This document shows positions 1-11,972 of a stretch of 64,000 nucleotides of DNA, one piece after another. The stretch's first letter is position 1. The number at the start of each line of letters is the position of its first letter. The notes beneath the pieces were generated by a model. It searched no databases. It was not told where the DNA came from and saw only the letters and a list, made by a program, of their open reading frames with translations. The stretch is from Tetradesmus obliquus. Lineage: Eukaryota > Chlorophyta > Chlorophyceae > Sphaeropleales > Scenedesmaceae. The stretch is from NCBI GenBank assembly GCA_030272155.1, contig CP126196.1:3162001-3226000 (forward strand). The letters are read 5' to 3'. Position numbers and translations under genes: made by a program.

Positions 1-3000
1 TAGCTTGGACCAGCGACCCAACAGACTGCTCTCACTGGGATTCGATCCCTGATCCTTAAGCATAGAAGCCTGCGCGCATACCAAGTAGACCAAATTGGAC
101 ACCTAGCATACAAACACATTTCGCGTGTGTTGGATGCCACATGTAGACGATTGCAAGCCTACATGGGGGATTCGAGCCCCTCCTTCGAACTCCCTAGTAT
201 GCACTAAGCGGCTTTTTGGGTAGGTAAGTACCCTTTTTCTGTTCTCTCAACCAAGCGGAACCTGTCCCCACATCCAGCGTGGTTCTTGATCCCCCAAGGG
301 AGGCGCGGATTGGGCAGTAGCCTGGTGAGAGGCGTACTGCATGCTACTGAACTGGTGTGCGATCCGAGCCATGGCTTGGCCAGTACGTGTTGTAGCACTC
401 CGGGGTATCTGGTAAGTCCGACTGGTAGTAATCAAGCAACCCAAGCATAGCTTGGACCAGCGACCCAACAGACTGCTCTCACTGGGATTCGATCCCTGAT
501 CCTTAAGCATAGAAGCCTGCGCGCATACCAAGTAGACCAAATTGGACACCTAGCATACAAACACATTTCGCGTGTGTTGGATGCCACATGTAGACGATTG
601 CAAGCCTACATGGGGGATTCGAGCCCCTCCTTCGAACTCCCTAGTATGCACTAAGCGGCTTTTTGGGTAGGTAAGTACCCTTTTTCTGTTCTCTCAACCA
701 AGCGGAACCTGTCCCCACATCCAGCGTGGTTCTTGATCCCCCAAGGGAGGCGCGGATTGGGCAGTAGCCTGGTGAGAGGCGTACTGCATGCTACTGAACT
801 GGTGTGCGATCCGAGCCATGGCTTGGCCAGTACGTGTTGTAGCACTCCGGGGTATCTGGTAAGTCCGACTGGTAGTAATCAAGCAACCCAAGCATAGCTT
901 GGACCAGCGACCCAACAGACTGCTCTCACTGGGATTCGATCCCTGATCCTTAAGCATAGAAGCCTGCGCGCATACCAAGTAGACCAAATTGGACACCTAG
1001 CATACAAACACATTTCGCGTGTGTTGGATGCCACATGTAGACGATTGCAAGCCTACATGGGGGATTCGAGCCCCTCCTTCGAACTCCCTAGTATGCACTA
1101 AGCGGCTTTTTGGGTAGGTAAGTACCCTTTTTCTGTTCTCTCAACCAAGCGGAACCTGTCCCCACATCCAGCGTGGTTCTTGATCCCCCAAGGGAGGCGC
1201 GGATTGGGCAGTAGCCTGGTGAGAGGCGTACTGCATGCTACTGAACTGGTGTGCGATCCGAGCCATGGCTTGGCCAGTACGTGTTGTAGCACTCCGGGGT
1301 ATCTGGTAAGTCCGACTGGTAGTAATCAAGCAACCCAAGCATAGCTTGGACCAGCGACCCAACAGACTGCTCTCACTGGGATTCGATCCCTGATCCTTAA
1401 GCATAGAAGCCTGCGCGCATACCAAGTAGACCAAATTGGACACCTAGCATACAAACACATTTCGCGTGTGTTGGATGCCACATGTAGACGATTGCAAGCC
1501 TACATGGGGGATTCGAGCCCCTCCTTCGAACTCCCTAGTATGCACTAAGCGGCTTTTTGGGTAGGTAAGTACCCTTTTTCTGTTCTCTCAACCAAGCGGA
1601 ACCTGTCCCCACATCCAGCGTGGTTCTTGATCCCCCAAGGGAGGCGCGGATTGGGCAGTAGCCTGGTGAGAGGCGTACTGCATGCTACTGAACTGGTGTG
1701 CGATCCGAGCCATGGCTTGGCCAGTACGTGTTGTAGCACTCCGGGGTATCTGGTAAGTCCGACTGGTAGTAATCAAGCAACCCAAGCATAGCTTGGACCA
1801 GCGACCCAACAGACTGCTCTCACTGGGATTCGATCCCTGATCCTTAAGCATAGAAGCCTGCGCGCATACCAAGTAGACCAAATTGGACACCTAGCATACA
1901 AACACATTTCGCGTGTGTTGGATGCCACATGTAGACGATTGCAAGCCTACATGGGGGATTCGAGCCCCTCCTTCGAACTCCCTAGTATGCACTAAGCGGC
2001 TTTTTGGGTAGGTAAGTACCCTTTTTCTGTTCTCTCAACCAAGCGGAACCTGTCCCCACATCCAGCGTGGTTCTTGATCCCCCAAGGGAGGCGCGGATTG
2101 GGCAGTAGCCTGGTGAGAGGCGTACTGCATGCTACTGAACTGGTGTGCGATCCGAGCCATGGCTTGGCCAGTACGTGTTGTAGCACTCCGGGGTATCTGG
2201 TAAGTCCGACTGGTAGTAATCAAGCAACCCAAGCATAGCTTGGACCAGCGACCCAACAGACTGCTCTCACTGGGATTCGATCCCTGATCCTTAAGCATAG
2301 AAGCCTGCGCGCATACCAAGTAGACCAAATTGGACACCTAGCATACAAACACATTTCGCGTGTGTTGGATGCCACATGTAGACGATTGCAAGCCTACATG
2401 GGGGATTCGAGCCCCTCCTTCGAACTCCCTAGTATGCACTAAGCGGCTTTTTGGGTAGGTAAGTACCCTTTTTCTGTTCTCTCAACCAAGCGGAACCTGT
2501 CCCCACATCCAGCGTGGTTCTTGATCCCCCAAGGGAGGCGCGGATTGGGCAGTAGCCTGGTGAGAGGCGTACTGCATGCTACTGAACTGGTGTGCGATCC
2601 GAGCCATGGCTTGGCCAGTACGTGTTGTAGCACTCCGGGGTATCTGGTAAGTCCGACTGGTAGTAATCAAGCAACCCAAGCATAGCTTGGACCAGCGACC
2701 CAACAGACTGCTCTCACTGGGATTCGATCCCTGATCCTTAAGCATAGAAGCCTGCGCGCATACCAAGTAGACCAAATTGGACACCTAGCATACAAACACA
2801 TTTCGCGTGTGTTGGATGCCACATGTAGACGATTGCAAGCCTACATGGGGGATTCGAGCCCCTCCTTCGAACTCCCTAGTATGCACTAAGCGGCTTTTTG
2901 GGTAGGTAAGTACCCTTTTTCTGTTCTCTCAACCAAGCGGAACCTGTCCCCACATCCAGCGTGGTTCTTGATCCCCCAAGGGAGGCGCGGATTGGGCAGT

Positions 3001-6000
3001 AGCCTGGTGAGAGGCGTACTGCATGCTACTGAACTGGTGTGCGATCCGAGCCATGGCTTGGCCAGTACGTGTTGTAGCACTCCGGGGTATCTGGTAAGTC
3101 CGACTGGTAGTAATCAAGCAACCCAAGCATAGCTTGGACCAGCGACCCAACAGACTGCTCTCACTGGGATTCGATCCCTGATCCTTAAGCATAGAAGCCT
3201 GCGCGCATACCAAGTAGACCAAATTGGACACCTAGCATACAAACACATTTCGCGTGTGTTGGATGCCACATGTAGACGATTGCAAGCCTACATGGGGGAT
3301 TCGAGCCCCTCCTTCGAACTCCCTAGTATGCACTAAGCGGCTTTTTGGGTAGGTAAGTACCCTTTTTCTGTTCTCTCAACCAAGCGGAACCTGTCCCCAC
3401 ATCCAGCGTGGTTCTTGATCCCCCAAGGGAGGCGCGGATTGGGCAGTAGCCTGGTGAGAGGCGTACTGCATGCTACTGAACTGGTGTGCGATCCGAGCCA
3501 TGGCTTGGCCAGTACGTGTTGTAGCACTCCGGGGTATCTGGTAAGTCCGACTGGTAGTAATCAAGCAACCCAAGCATAGCTTGGACCAGCGACCCAACAG
3601 ACTGCTCTCACTGGGATTCGATCCCTGATCCTTAAGCATAGAAGCCTGCGCGCATACCAAGTAGACCAAATTGGACACCTAGCATACAAACACATTTCGC
3701 GTGTGTTGGATGCCACATGTAGACGATTGCAAGCCTACATGGGGGATTCGAGCCCCTCCTTCGAACTCCCTAGTATGCACTAAGCGGCTTTTTGGGTAGG
3801 TAAGTACCCTTTTTCTGTTCTCTCAACCAAGCGGAACCTGTCCCCACATCCAGCGTGGTTCTTGATCCCCCAAGGGAGGCGCGGATTGGGCAGTAGCCTG
3901 GTGAGAGGCGTACTGCATGCTACTGAACTGGTGTGCGATCCGAGCCATGGCTTGGCCAGTACGTGTTGTAGCACTCCGGGGTATCTGGTAAGTCCGACTG
4001 GTAGTAATCAAGCAACCCAAGCATAGCTTGGACCAGCGACCCAACAGACTGCTCTCACTGGGATTCGATCCCTGATCCTTAAGCATAGAAGCCTGCGCGC
4101 ATACCAAGTAGACCAAATTGGACACCTAGCATACAAACACATTTCGCGTGTGTTGGATGCCACATGTAGACGATTGCAAGCCTACATGGGGGATTCGAGC
4201 CCCTCCTTCGAACTCCCTAGTATGCACTAAGCGGCTTTTTGGGTAGGTAAGTACCCTTTTTCTGTTCTCTCAACCAAGCGGAACCTGTCCCCACATCCAG
4301 CGTGGTTCTTGATCCCCCAAGGGAGGCGCGGATTGGGCAGTAGCCTGGTGAGAGGCGTACTGCATGCTACTGAACTGGTGTGCGATCCGAGCCATGGCTT
4401 GGCCAGTACGTGTTGTAGCACTCCGGGGTATCTGGTAAGTCCGACTGGTAGTAATCAAGCAACCCAAGCATAGCTTGGACCAGCGACCCAACAGACTGCT
4501 CTCACTGGGATTCGATCCCTGATCCTTAAGCATAGAAGCCTGCGCGCATACCAAGTAGACCAAATTGGACACCTAGCATACAAACACATTTCGCGTGTGT
4601 TGGATGCCACATGTAGACGATTGCAAGCCTACATGGGGGATTCGAGCCCCTCCTTCGAACTCCCTAGTATGCACTAAGCGGCTTTTTGGGTAGGTAAGTA
4701 CCCTTTTTCTGTTCTCTCAACCAAGCGGAACCTGTCCCCACATCCAGCGTGGTTCTTGATCCCCCAAGGGAGGCGCGGATTGGGCAGTAGCCTGGTGAGA
4801 GGCGTACTGCATGCTACTGAACTGGTGTGCGATCCGAGCCATGGCTCGGCCAGTACGTGTTGTAGCACTCCGGGGTATCTGGTAAGTCCGACTGGTAGTA
4901 ATCAAGCAACCCAAGCATAGCTTGGACCAGCGACCCAACAGACTGCTCTCACTGGGATTCGATCCCTGATCCTTAAGCATAGAAGCCTGCGCGCATACCA
5001 AGTAGACCAAATTGGACACCTAGCATACAAACACATTTCGCGTGTGTTGGATGCCACATGTAGACGATTGCAAGCCTACATGGGGGATTCGAGCCCCTCC
5101 TTCGAACTCCCTAGTATGCACTAAGCGGCTTTTTGGGTAGGTAAGTACCCTTTTTCTGTTCTCTCAACCAAGCGGAACCTGTCCCCACATCCAGCGTGGT
5201 TCTTGATCCCCCAAGGGAGGCGCGGATTGGGCAGTAGCCTGGTGAGAGGCGTACTGCATGCTACTGAACTGGTGTGCGATCCGAGCCATGGCTTGGCCAG
5301 TACGTGTTGTAGCACTCCGGGGTATCTGGTAAGTCCGACTGGTAGTAATCAAGCAACCCAAGCATAGCTTGGACCAGCGACCCAACAGACTGCTCTCACT
5401 GGGATTCGATCCCTGATCCTTAAGCATAGAAGCCTGCGCGCATACCAAGTAGACCAAATTGGACACCTAGCATACAAACACATTTCGCGTGTGTTGGATG
5501 CCACATGTAGACGATTGCAAGCCTACATGGGGGATTCGAGCCCCTCCTTCGAACTCCCTAGTATGCACTAAGCGGCTTTTTGGGTAGGTAAGTACCCTTT
5601 TTCTGTTCTCTCAACCAAGCGGAACCTGTCCCCACATCCAGCGTGGTTCTTGATCCCCCAAGGGAGGCGCGGATTGGGCAGTAGCCTGGTGAGAGGCGTA
5701 CTGCATGCTACTGAACTGGTGTGCGATCCGAGCCATGGCTTGGCCAGTACGTGTTGTAGCACTCCGGGGTATCTGGTAAGTCCGACTGGTAGTAATCAAG
5801 CAACCCAAGCATAGCTTGGACCAGCGACCCAACAGACTGCTCTCACTGGGATTCGATCCCTGATCCTTAAGCATAGAAGCCTGCGCGCATACCAAGTAGA
5901 CCAAATTGGACACCTAGCATACAAACACATTTCGCGTGTGTTGGATGCCACATGTAGACGATTGCAAGCCTACATGGGGGATTCGAGCCCCTCCTTCGAA

Positions 6001-6286
6001 CTCCCTAGTATGCACTAAGCGGCTTTTTGGGTAGGTAAGTACCCTTTTTCTGTTCTCTCAACCAAGCGGAACCTGTCCCCACATCCAGCGTGGTTCTTGA
6101 TCCCCCAAGGGAGGCGCGGATTGGGCAGTAGCCTGGTGAGAGGCGTACTGCATGCTACTGAACTGGTGTGCGATCCGAGCCATGGCTTGGCCAGTACGTG
6201 TTGTAGCACTCCGGGGTATCTGGTAAGTCCGACTGGTAGTAATCAAGCAACCCAAGCATAGCTTGGACCAGCGACCCAACAGACTG
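1..6286 (-). repeat. 447-bp tandem array, reverse-oriented block (about 14 units)
   Basis: Units repeat at exactly 447 bp with essentially no length variation. The only base difference noticed between units lies in the CATGGCT/C motif: nearly all units here read CTTGGCC, while the unit near 4,840 reads CTCGGCC, the variant found in the opposite-oriented block. The short open frames inside (64 and 100 codons) recur only because the unit recurs, and they are not credible genes. Box A and box B promoter motifs lie on the minus strand in this block. The array continues beyond the left edge of the window. Confidence 0.97.
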
Positions 6287-6520
6287 CCTTTCAGATACCC
6301 CGGAGTGCTACAACACGTACTGGCCGAGCCATGGCTCGGATCGCACACCAGTTCAGTAGCATGCAGTACGCCTCTCACCAGGCTACTGCCCAATCCGCGC
6401 CTCCCTTGGGGGATCAAGAACCACGCTGGATGTGGGGACAGGTTCCGCTTGGTTGAGAGAACAGAAAAAGGGTACTTACCTACCCAAAAAGCCGCTTAGT
6501 GCATACTAGGGAGTTCGAAG

Positions 6521-6538
6521 GAGGGGCTCGAATCCCCC
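6521..6538 (+). other. second T-arm-like box B motif in the 447-bp unit
   Basis: GGCTCGAATCC inside GAGGGGCTCGAATCCCCC forms a G-C-rich T-arm-like hairpin and differs from box B at one base. No box A lies at tRNA distance upstream. It may be a relic of a second tRNA-related module or a chance match. A CATGTAG...CTACATG inverted repeat follows directly. It recurs once per 447-bp unit. Confidence 0.35.
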
Positions 6539-6610
6539 ATGTAGGCTTGCAATCGTCTACATGTGGCATCCAACACACGCGAAATGTGTTTGTATGCTAG
6601 GTGTCCAATT

Positions 6611-6665
6611 TGGTCTACTTGGTATGCGCGCAGGCTTCTATGCTTAAGGATCAGGGATCGAATCC
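6611..6665 (+). promoter_or_regulatory. tRNA-like internal Pol III promoter (box A + box B) of the 447-bp unit
   Basis: TGGTCTACTTGG at 6611-6622 fits box A (TRGYNNANNNGG) exactly. GGATCGAATCC at 6655-6665 fits box B (GGTTCGANNCC) with one mismatch. Start-to-start spacing is 44 nt, the distance between positions 8 and 52 of a class I tRNA. On tRNA numbering, positions 32-37 read CTTCTA, so U33 and a UCU (Arg) anticodon fall in register, and the T-arm forms three G-C pairs plus an end pair. D-stem, anticodon stem and acceptor stem do not pair, so this is a tRNA-derived or SINE-like head rather than a working tRNA. The motif recurs in every unit, on the strand that follows unit orientation. Confidence 0.6.
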
Positions 6666-8807
6666 CAGTGAGAGCAGTCTGTTGGGTCGCTGGTCCAAGC
6701 TATGCTTGGGTTGCTTGATTACTACCAGTCGGACTTACCAGATACCCCGGAGTGCTACAACACGTACTGGCCGAGCCATGGCTCGGATCGCACACCAGTT
6801 CAGTAGCATGCAGTACGCCTCTCACCAGGCTACTGCCCAATCCGCGCCTCCCTTGGGGGATCAAGAACCACGCTGGATGTGGGGACAGGTTCCGCTTGGT
6901 TGAGAGAACAGAAAAAGGGTACTTACCTACCCAAAAAGCCGCTTAGTGCATACTAGGGAGTTCGAAGGAGGGGCTCGAATCCCCCATGTAGGCTTGCAAT
7001 CGTCTACATGTGGCATCCAACACACGCGAAATGTGTTTGTATGCTAGGTGTCCAATTTGGTCTACTTGGTATGCGCGCAGGCTTCTATGCTTAAGGATCA
7101 GGGATCGAATCCCAGTGAGAGCAGTCTGTTGGGTCGCTGGTCCAAGCTATGCTTGGGTTGCTTGATTACTACCAGTCGGACTTACCAGATACCCCGGAGT
7201 GCTACAACACGTACTGGCCGAGCCATGGCTCGGATCGCACACCAGTTCAGTAGCATGCAGTACGCCTCTCACCAGGCTACTGCCCAATCCGCGCCTCCCT
7301 TGGGGGATCAAGAACCACGCTGGATGTGGGGACAGGTTCCGCTTGGTTGAGAGAACAGAAAAAGGGTACTTACCTACCCAAAAAGCCGCTTAGTGCATAC
7401 TAGGGAGTTCGAAGGAGGGGCTCGAATCCCCCATGTAGGCTTGCAATCGTCTACATGTGGCATCCAACACACGCGAAATGTGTTTGTATGCTAGGTGTCC
7501 AATTTGGTCTACTTGGTATGCGCGCAGGCTTCTATGCTTAAGGATCAGGGATCGAATCCCAGTGAGAGCAGTCTGTTGGGTCGCTGGTCCAAGCTATGCT
7601 TGGGTTGCTTGATTACTACCAGTCGGACTTACCAGATACCCCGGAGTGCTACAACACGTACTGGCCGAGCCATGGCTCGGATCGCACACCAGTTCAGTAG
7701 CATGCAGTACGCCTCTCACCAGGCTACTGCCCAATCCGCGCCTCCCTTGGGGGATCAAGAACCACGCTGGATGTGGGGACAGGTTCCGCTTGGTTGAGAG
7801 AACAGAAAAAGGGTACTTACCTACCCAAAAAGCCGCTTAGTGCATACTAGGGAGTTCGAAGGAGGGGCTCGAATCCCCCATGTAGGCTTGCAATCGTCTA
7901 CATGTGGCATCCAACACACGCGAAATGTGTTTGTATGCTAGGTGTCCAATTTGGTCTACTTGGTATGCGCGCAGGCTTCTATGCTTAAGGATCAGGGATC
8001 GAATCCCAGTGAGAGCAGTCTGTTGGGTCGCTGGTCCAAGCTATGCTTGGGTTGCTTGATTACTACCAGTCGGACTTACCAGATACCCCGGAGTGCTACA
8101 ACACGTACTGGCCGAGCCATGGCTCGGATCGCACACCAGTTCAGTAGCATGCAGTACGCCTCTCACCAGGCTACTGCCCAATCCGCGCCTCCCTTGGGGG
8201 ATCAAGAACCACGCTGGATGTGGGGACAGGTTCCGCTTGGTTGAGAGAACAGAAAAAGGGTACTTACCTACCCAAAAAGCCGCTTAGTGCATACTAGGGA
8301 GTTCGAAGGAGGGGCTCGAATCCCCCATGTAGGCTTGCAATCGTCTACATGTGGCATCCAACACACGCGAAATGTGTTTGTATGCTAGGTGTCCAATTTG
8401 GTCTACTTGGTATGCGCGCAGGCTTCTATGCTTAAGGATCAGGGATCGAATCCCAGTGAGAGCAGTCTGTTGGGTCGCTGGTCCAAGCTATGCTTGGGTT
8501 GCTTGATTACTACCAAATGTTGATTTATCAAATATGAAGCCGTACGGATGTCCTGGGGGCAGGATGCGGGTTGGCACGGGTGTCTGTGAACTGCCACTGG
8601 AAACTCACTGGCCGGCTAAAATTCCTACTGGACGATTTTATCCCGGACGTTCCATGACCAAGCATGTTAGGCCCTCACATGCCTAGGGCTGACATACGAA
8701 AATAAGCGCAGCTGCCTTCGATGCGCCGCGACGGTTGCATTTTCGCTCCGGCCCGCCTCGTGGCCCATTATGAACATGTGCTAGGTGTGCTTCGTGAAAG
8801 TTTAATT

Positions 8808-8839
8808 TTATTTTATTTTTTGAAAACAAGAACGTTACA
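8808..8839 (-). mobile_element. 32-bp relic of LINE 3' tail in the satellite monomer
   Basis: A T-rich stretch followed by a degraded reverse complement of the LINE 3' end (AACAAGAACGTTACA) sits between two copies of GTGAAAGTTTAATT (8794-8807 and 8840-8853), a 14-bp target-site duplication. The same insertion recurs with its monomer, for example near 12,570, 14,020, 15,460, 18,150, 19,590, 21,040, 23,380, 24,640, 26,990, 29,330, 31,840 and 33,280, marking one ancient insertion that was later amplified. Confidence 0.75.
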
Positions 8840-9360
8840 GTGAAAGTTTAATTATTGTTATATCTCTTTGTAAAATGTTGATTTATCAAATATGAAGCCG
8901 TACGGATGTCCTGGGGGCAGGATGCGGGTTGGCACGGGTGTCTGTGAACTGCCACTGGAAACTCACAGGCCGGCTAAAATTCCTACTGGATGATTTTATC
9001 CCGGACGTTCCATGACCAAGCATGTTAGGCCCTCACATGCCTAAGGCTGACATACGAAAATAAGCGCAGCGGCCTTCGATGCGCCGCGACGGCTGAATTT
9101 TTGCTCCGGCCCGTCTCGTGGTCCATTATGGACATGTGCTAGGTGTGCTTCGTGAAAGTTTATTTTTATTTTGAAGCAAGAACGTATCAAGGGCTGACCC
9201 AAATAACTGTGCACTTGCACCATAAAAAGATCCATTGAGAAAGTGAAGCAACCTGTTTTTTTTTTTCTTTTGAAGCAAGAACATTACAAGGGCTGACCTA
9301 AATAACTGTGCACTTGCTCCATAAAAAGATCCATTGAGAGGGTGAGGCAACCTGTTCCGC

Positions 9361-10736
9361 TTCAGTGTGTGGGCCCCGCCAGCAGGGCAGCAGCAGATGT
9401 GGACGCAGCTGCGTCTGCTGCTGCTGGAGTCCATTTGGGTGGTGCGCTGCAGCAGCATCAGGGCTGGCGTGATTGTGGCCAGTACTTTTTTTTTTTTTTT
9501 TTTTTTTTTTTGAAGCAAGAACGTTACAAGGGCTGACCTAAATAACTGTGCACTTGCTCCTTGTGGCCAGTACAGATGGCAGCGATGGCAGCGGCAGCCG
9601 CAATGCAGGCAGCAATTCTCAATCTCAGAGCCACGGCATCAGCGATGCAGAGGACAGCAGCAGCAGCAGCATGGGCAGTCAACGGGGTACAACTGGCGAG
9701 CCGGGCAGCTCATCATACGCTGCTAAGGCTGTGGCGTGTAGGTTTCTGGCAGCGCTGCGGCAGCAAATTCAGAGGGAGTGGGATAGGGTGGAAGTAGATG
9801 TTAGGATAGGTTGTGGGATACCGTTTGCATGGCTGCAGGGAAGGTCGCCTGAGATCAAACTTGTTGACTTTGAGCAGAAGTGGGGAGCACTGTATAGGAT
9901 GGGCGCAAATGGGCGCATCAAGGTTCGGGCCAGCGCGGCTGGCATGTGAGGGATGGATTGGGCACGGGTCTACGAGGCGTGGTGGTGTGTTTTGACGGTT
10001 CGGGCGGGGGGTACAATGCATTCGTTGGAGTAGTGGCCGTCGTTCCTCGTTGTGATGTGTTGCAAAATAGTATGGCAAAGGCTAAGCTGATGGCCGGGAT
10101 ACGTTATGTATGCATGTGAGTGGGTAGCAGAGTACGTTATGTATGCGTGCGTGTGGGTAGCAGTGTACGAGGATGTGTGCAACATGTGTGGATTAGTTTG
10201 TGTGTGTGTGGCTTTGTGTGCCTGAGGTGGTGTCATTTCCTACAGAATGCCACGTATCTCATAGGTGTATGTTCGGTCAGTAGCAGGATGTGCTTTGCAT
10301 GAAGTGGAGAGTCAATGAATAGTCAGGTGGGGATTGTCTGTGTCGACAATCCGTCACCTATTAATAGGCGTCTTGTGTAGGTGTCAAAATGCTGCCTGTA
10401 AAGTGCAGCTTGTAGAGGTGTACAAGTCACCATGCAGTGATAGCTGACAGTTACGCCATGGACAGATTTTGTTTCAAGGGCCAGTCACGGTATGTCACAC
10501 ATCACAGGACGTCATTGCGCGGCTGTGATTTTAGTGGAGTCTGGGCACTCGGTCAGGTCCTGGATGCCTTTCGGGGCTGCTCCGCAAGGGGCTGTCTGCA
10601 TGATCGTGTGACAGCGTCTCTTGGTACAAGAGACCTGTGGAGTGAGTGCGGAACAGGTTGCCTCACTCTCTCAATGGATCTTTTTATGGAGCAAGTGCAC
10701 AGTTATTTAGGTCCGCCCTTGTAACGTTCTTGCTTC

Positions 10737-10763
<27 letters not shown>
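9361..10763 (+). mobile_element. 5'-truncated L1-like LINE copy A (ORF2 end, 3' UTR, poly-A)
   Basis: The copy begins inside the reverse-transcriptase ORF C-terminus, runs through its stop (about 9,949) and a 3' UTR of about 790 bp, and ends in a long poly-A. The 12-bp target duplication AACCTGTTCCGC is at 9349-9360 and again from about 10,764. The coding part is split by a nested antisense tail at 9486-9560. The 3' UTR has short hairpins, including GTCTCTTG-GTA-CAAGAGAC. It shares the GTCCGCCCTTG variant near its end with copy B, so both come from a close source element. Confidence 0.85.
9486..9560 (-). mobile_element. 75-bp LINE tail nested inside LINE copy A
   Basis: A run of about 29 T followed by antisense GAAGCAAGAACG...CACTTGCTCC represents only about 50 bp of LINE 3' end plus the poly-A. 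It is flanked by a perfect 13-bp target duplication TTGTGGCCAGTAC (9473-9485 and 9561-9573). It is the innermost of four insertion levels here: satellite, first tail, second tail/copy A, then this tail. Confidence 0.92.
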
Positions 10764-10769
<6 letters not shown>

Positions 10770-11092
10770 TTCCGCACTCACCCCACAGGTCTCTTGTACC
10801 AAGAGACGCTGAAAGTTTATTTATTGTTATATCTCTTTGTAAAATGTTGATTTATCAAATATGAAGCCGTAAGGATGTCCTGGGGGCAGGATGCGGGTTG
10901 GCACGGGTGTCTGTGAACTGCCACTGGAAACTCACTGGCCGGCTAAAATTCCTACTGGACGATTTTATCCCGGACGTTCCATGACCAAGCATGTTAGGCC
11001 CTCACATGCCTAGGACTGACATACGAAAATTAGCGCAGTGGCCTTCGATGCGCCGCGACGGTTGAATTTTCGCTCCGGCCCGCCTCGTGGCC

Positions 11093-11116
11093 AATTTTTT
11101 TTTTTTTTTGAAGCAA
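11093..11116 (-). mobile_element. about 24-bp insertion: poly-T plus GAAGCAA
   Basis: Only poly-T and the last seven or so bases of the LINE 3' end are present, flanked by GCCTCGTGGCC on both sides (11082-11092 and 11117-11127). The same insertion recurs with its monomer at about 17,000, 21,900, 24,250, 25,510, 27,855 and 30,200, with different poly-T lengths. Confidence 0.8.
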
Positions 11117-11858
11117 GCCTCGTGGCCCATTATGGACATGTGCTAGGTGTGCTTCGTGAAAGTTTAATTATTGTTATATCTCTTTGTAAAATGTTGATTT
11201 ATCAAATATGAAGCCGTACGGATGTCCTGGGGGCAGGATGCGGGTTGGCACGGGTGTCTGTGAACTGCCACTGGAAACTCACTGGCCGGCTAAAATTCCT
11301 ACTGGACGATTTTATCCCGGACGTTCCATGACCAAGCATGTTAGGCCCTCACATGCCTAGGACTGACATACGAAAATAAGCGCAGCGGCCTTCGATGCTC
11401 CGCGACGGTTGAATTTTCGCTCCGGCCCGTCTCGTGGTCCATTATGGACATGTGCTAGGTGTGCTTCGTGAAAGTTTAATTATTGTTATATCTCTTTGTA
11501 AAATGTTGATTTATCAAATATGAAGCCGTACGGATGTCCTGGGGGCAGGATGCGGGTTGGCACGGGTGTCTGTGAACTGCCACTGGAAACTCACTGGCCG
11601 GCTAAAATTCCTACTGGACGATTTTATCCCGGACGTTCCATGACCAAGCATGTTAGGCCCTCACATGCCTAGGACTGACATACGAAAATTAGCGCAGTGG
11701 CCTTCGATGCGCCGCGACGGTTGAATTTTCGCTCCGGCCCGTCTCGTGGTCCATTATGGACATGTGCTAGGTGTGCTTCGTGAAAGTTTAATTATTGTTA
11801 TATCTCTTTGTAAAATGTTGATTTATCAAATATGAAGCCGTAAGGATGTCCTGGGGGG

Positions 11859-11972
11859 TGAGTGCGGAACAGGTTGCCTCACTCTCTCAATGGATCTTTT
11901 TATGGAGCAAGTGCACAGTTATTTAGGTCAGCCCTTGTAACGTTCTTGCCTCAAAAAAAAAAAAAAAAAAAA
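11859..11972 (+). mobile_element. sense LINE 3' tail in satellite (copy 1)
   Basis: About 95 bp of LINE 3' end (GTGAGTGCGGAACAGG...CTTGCCTC) plus poly-A are flanked by GGATGTCCTGGGG on both sides. This tail reads CTTGCCTC before the poly-A where full copies read CTTGCTTC. It is one of eleven copies spread by satellite amplification. Confidence 0.85.

Larger units (their letters stand above)
6287..8513 (+). repeat. 447-bp tandem array, forward-oriented block (about 5 units)
   Basis: These are the same units as in 1-6286, reverse-complemented. The orientation switch is abrupt: at 6,286/6,287 a unit breaks after CAACAGACTGC and is followed by CTTTCAGATACCCC, the other strand of a different point in the unit. 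All forward units carry the CTCGGCC-type variant, which makes CCGAGCCATGGCTCGG a perfect 16-bp palindrome. The block ends at about 8,513 in GCTTGATTACTACCA and joins directly to the 312-bp satellite. Confidence 0.96.
9166..10809 (-). mobile_element. antisense double LINE tail, expanded by a nested full-tail copy
   Basis: Two successive antisense LINE 3' tails (poly-T, GAAGCAAGAACG..., about 90 and 110 bp) lie between copies of TGAAAGTTTATTT (9153-9165 and from 10810), the duplicated target in the satellite. The second tail is itself split by a sense LINE copy (9361 to about 10,763). The same double tail without that insertion is seen at 21,389-21,617 and elsewhere, which proves the order of events. 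Confidence 0.8.

Noticed and set aside
6601..6690. Functional tRNA-Arg(UCU) gene
   Set aside because: Acceptor, D and anticodon stems do not pair, so only promoter boxes and loop register remain.
204..8287. Repeated 64- and 100-codon frames in every 447-bp unit
   Set aside because: They overlap on the same strand in different frames, have no family signature, and persist only because the unit is repeated.
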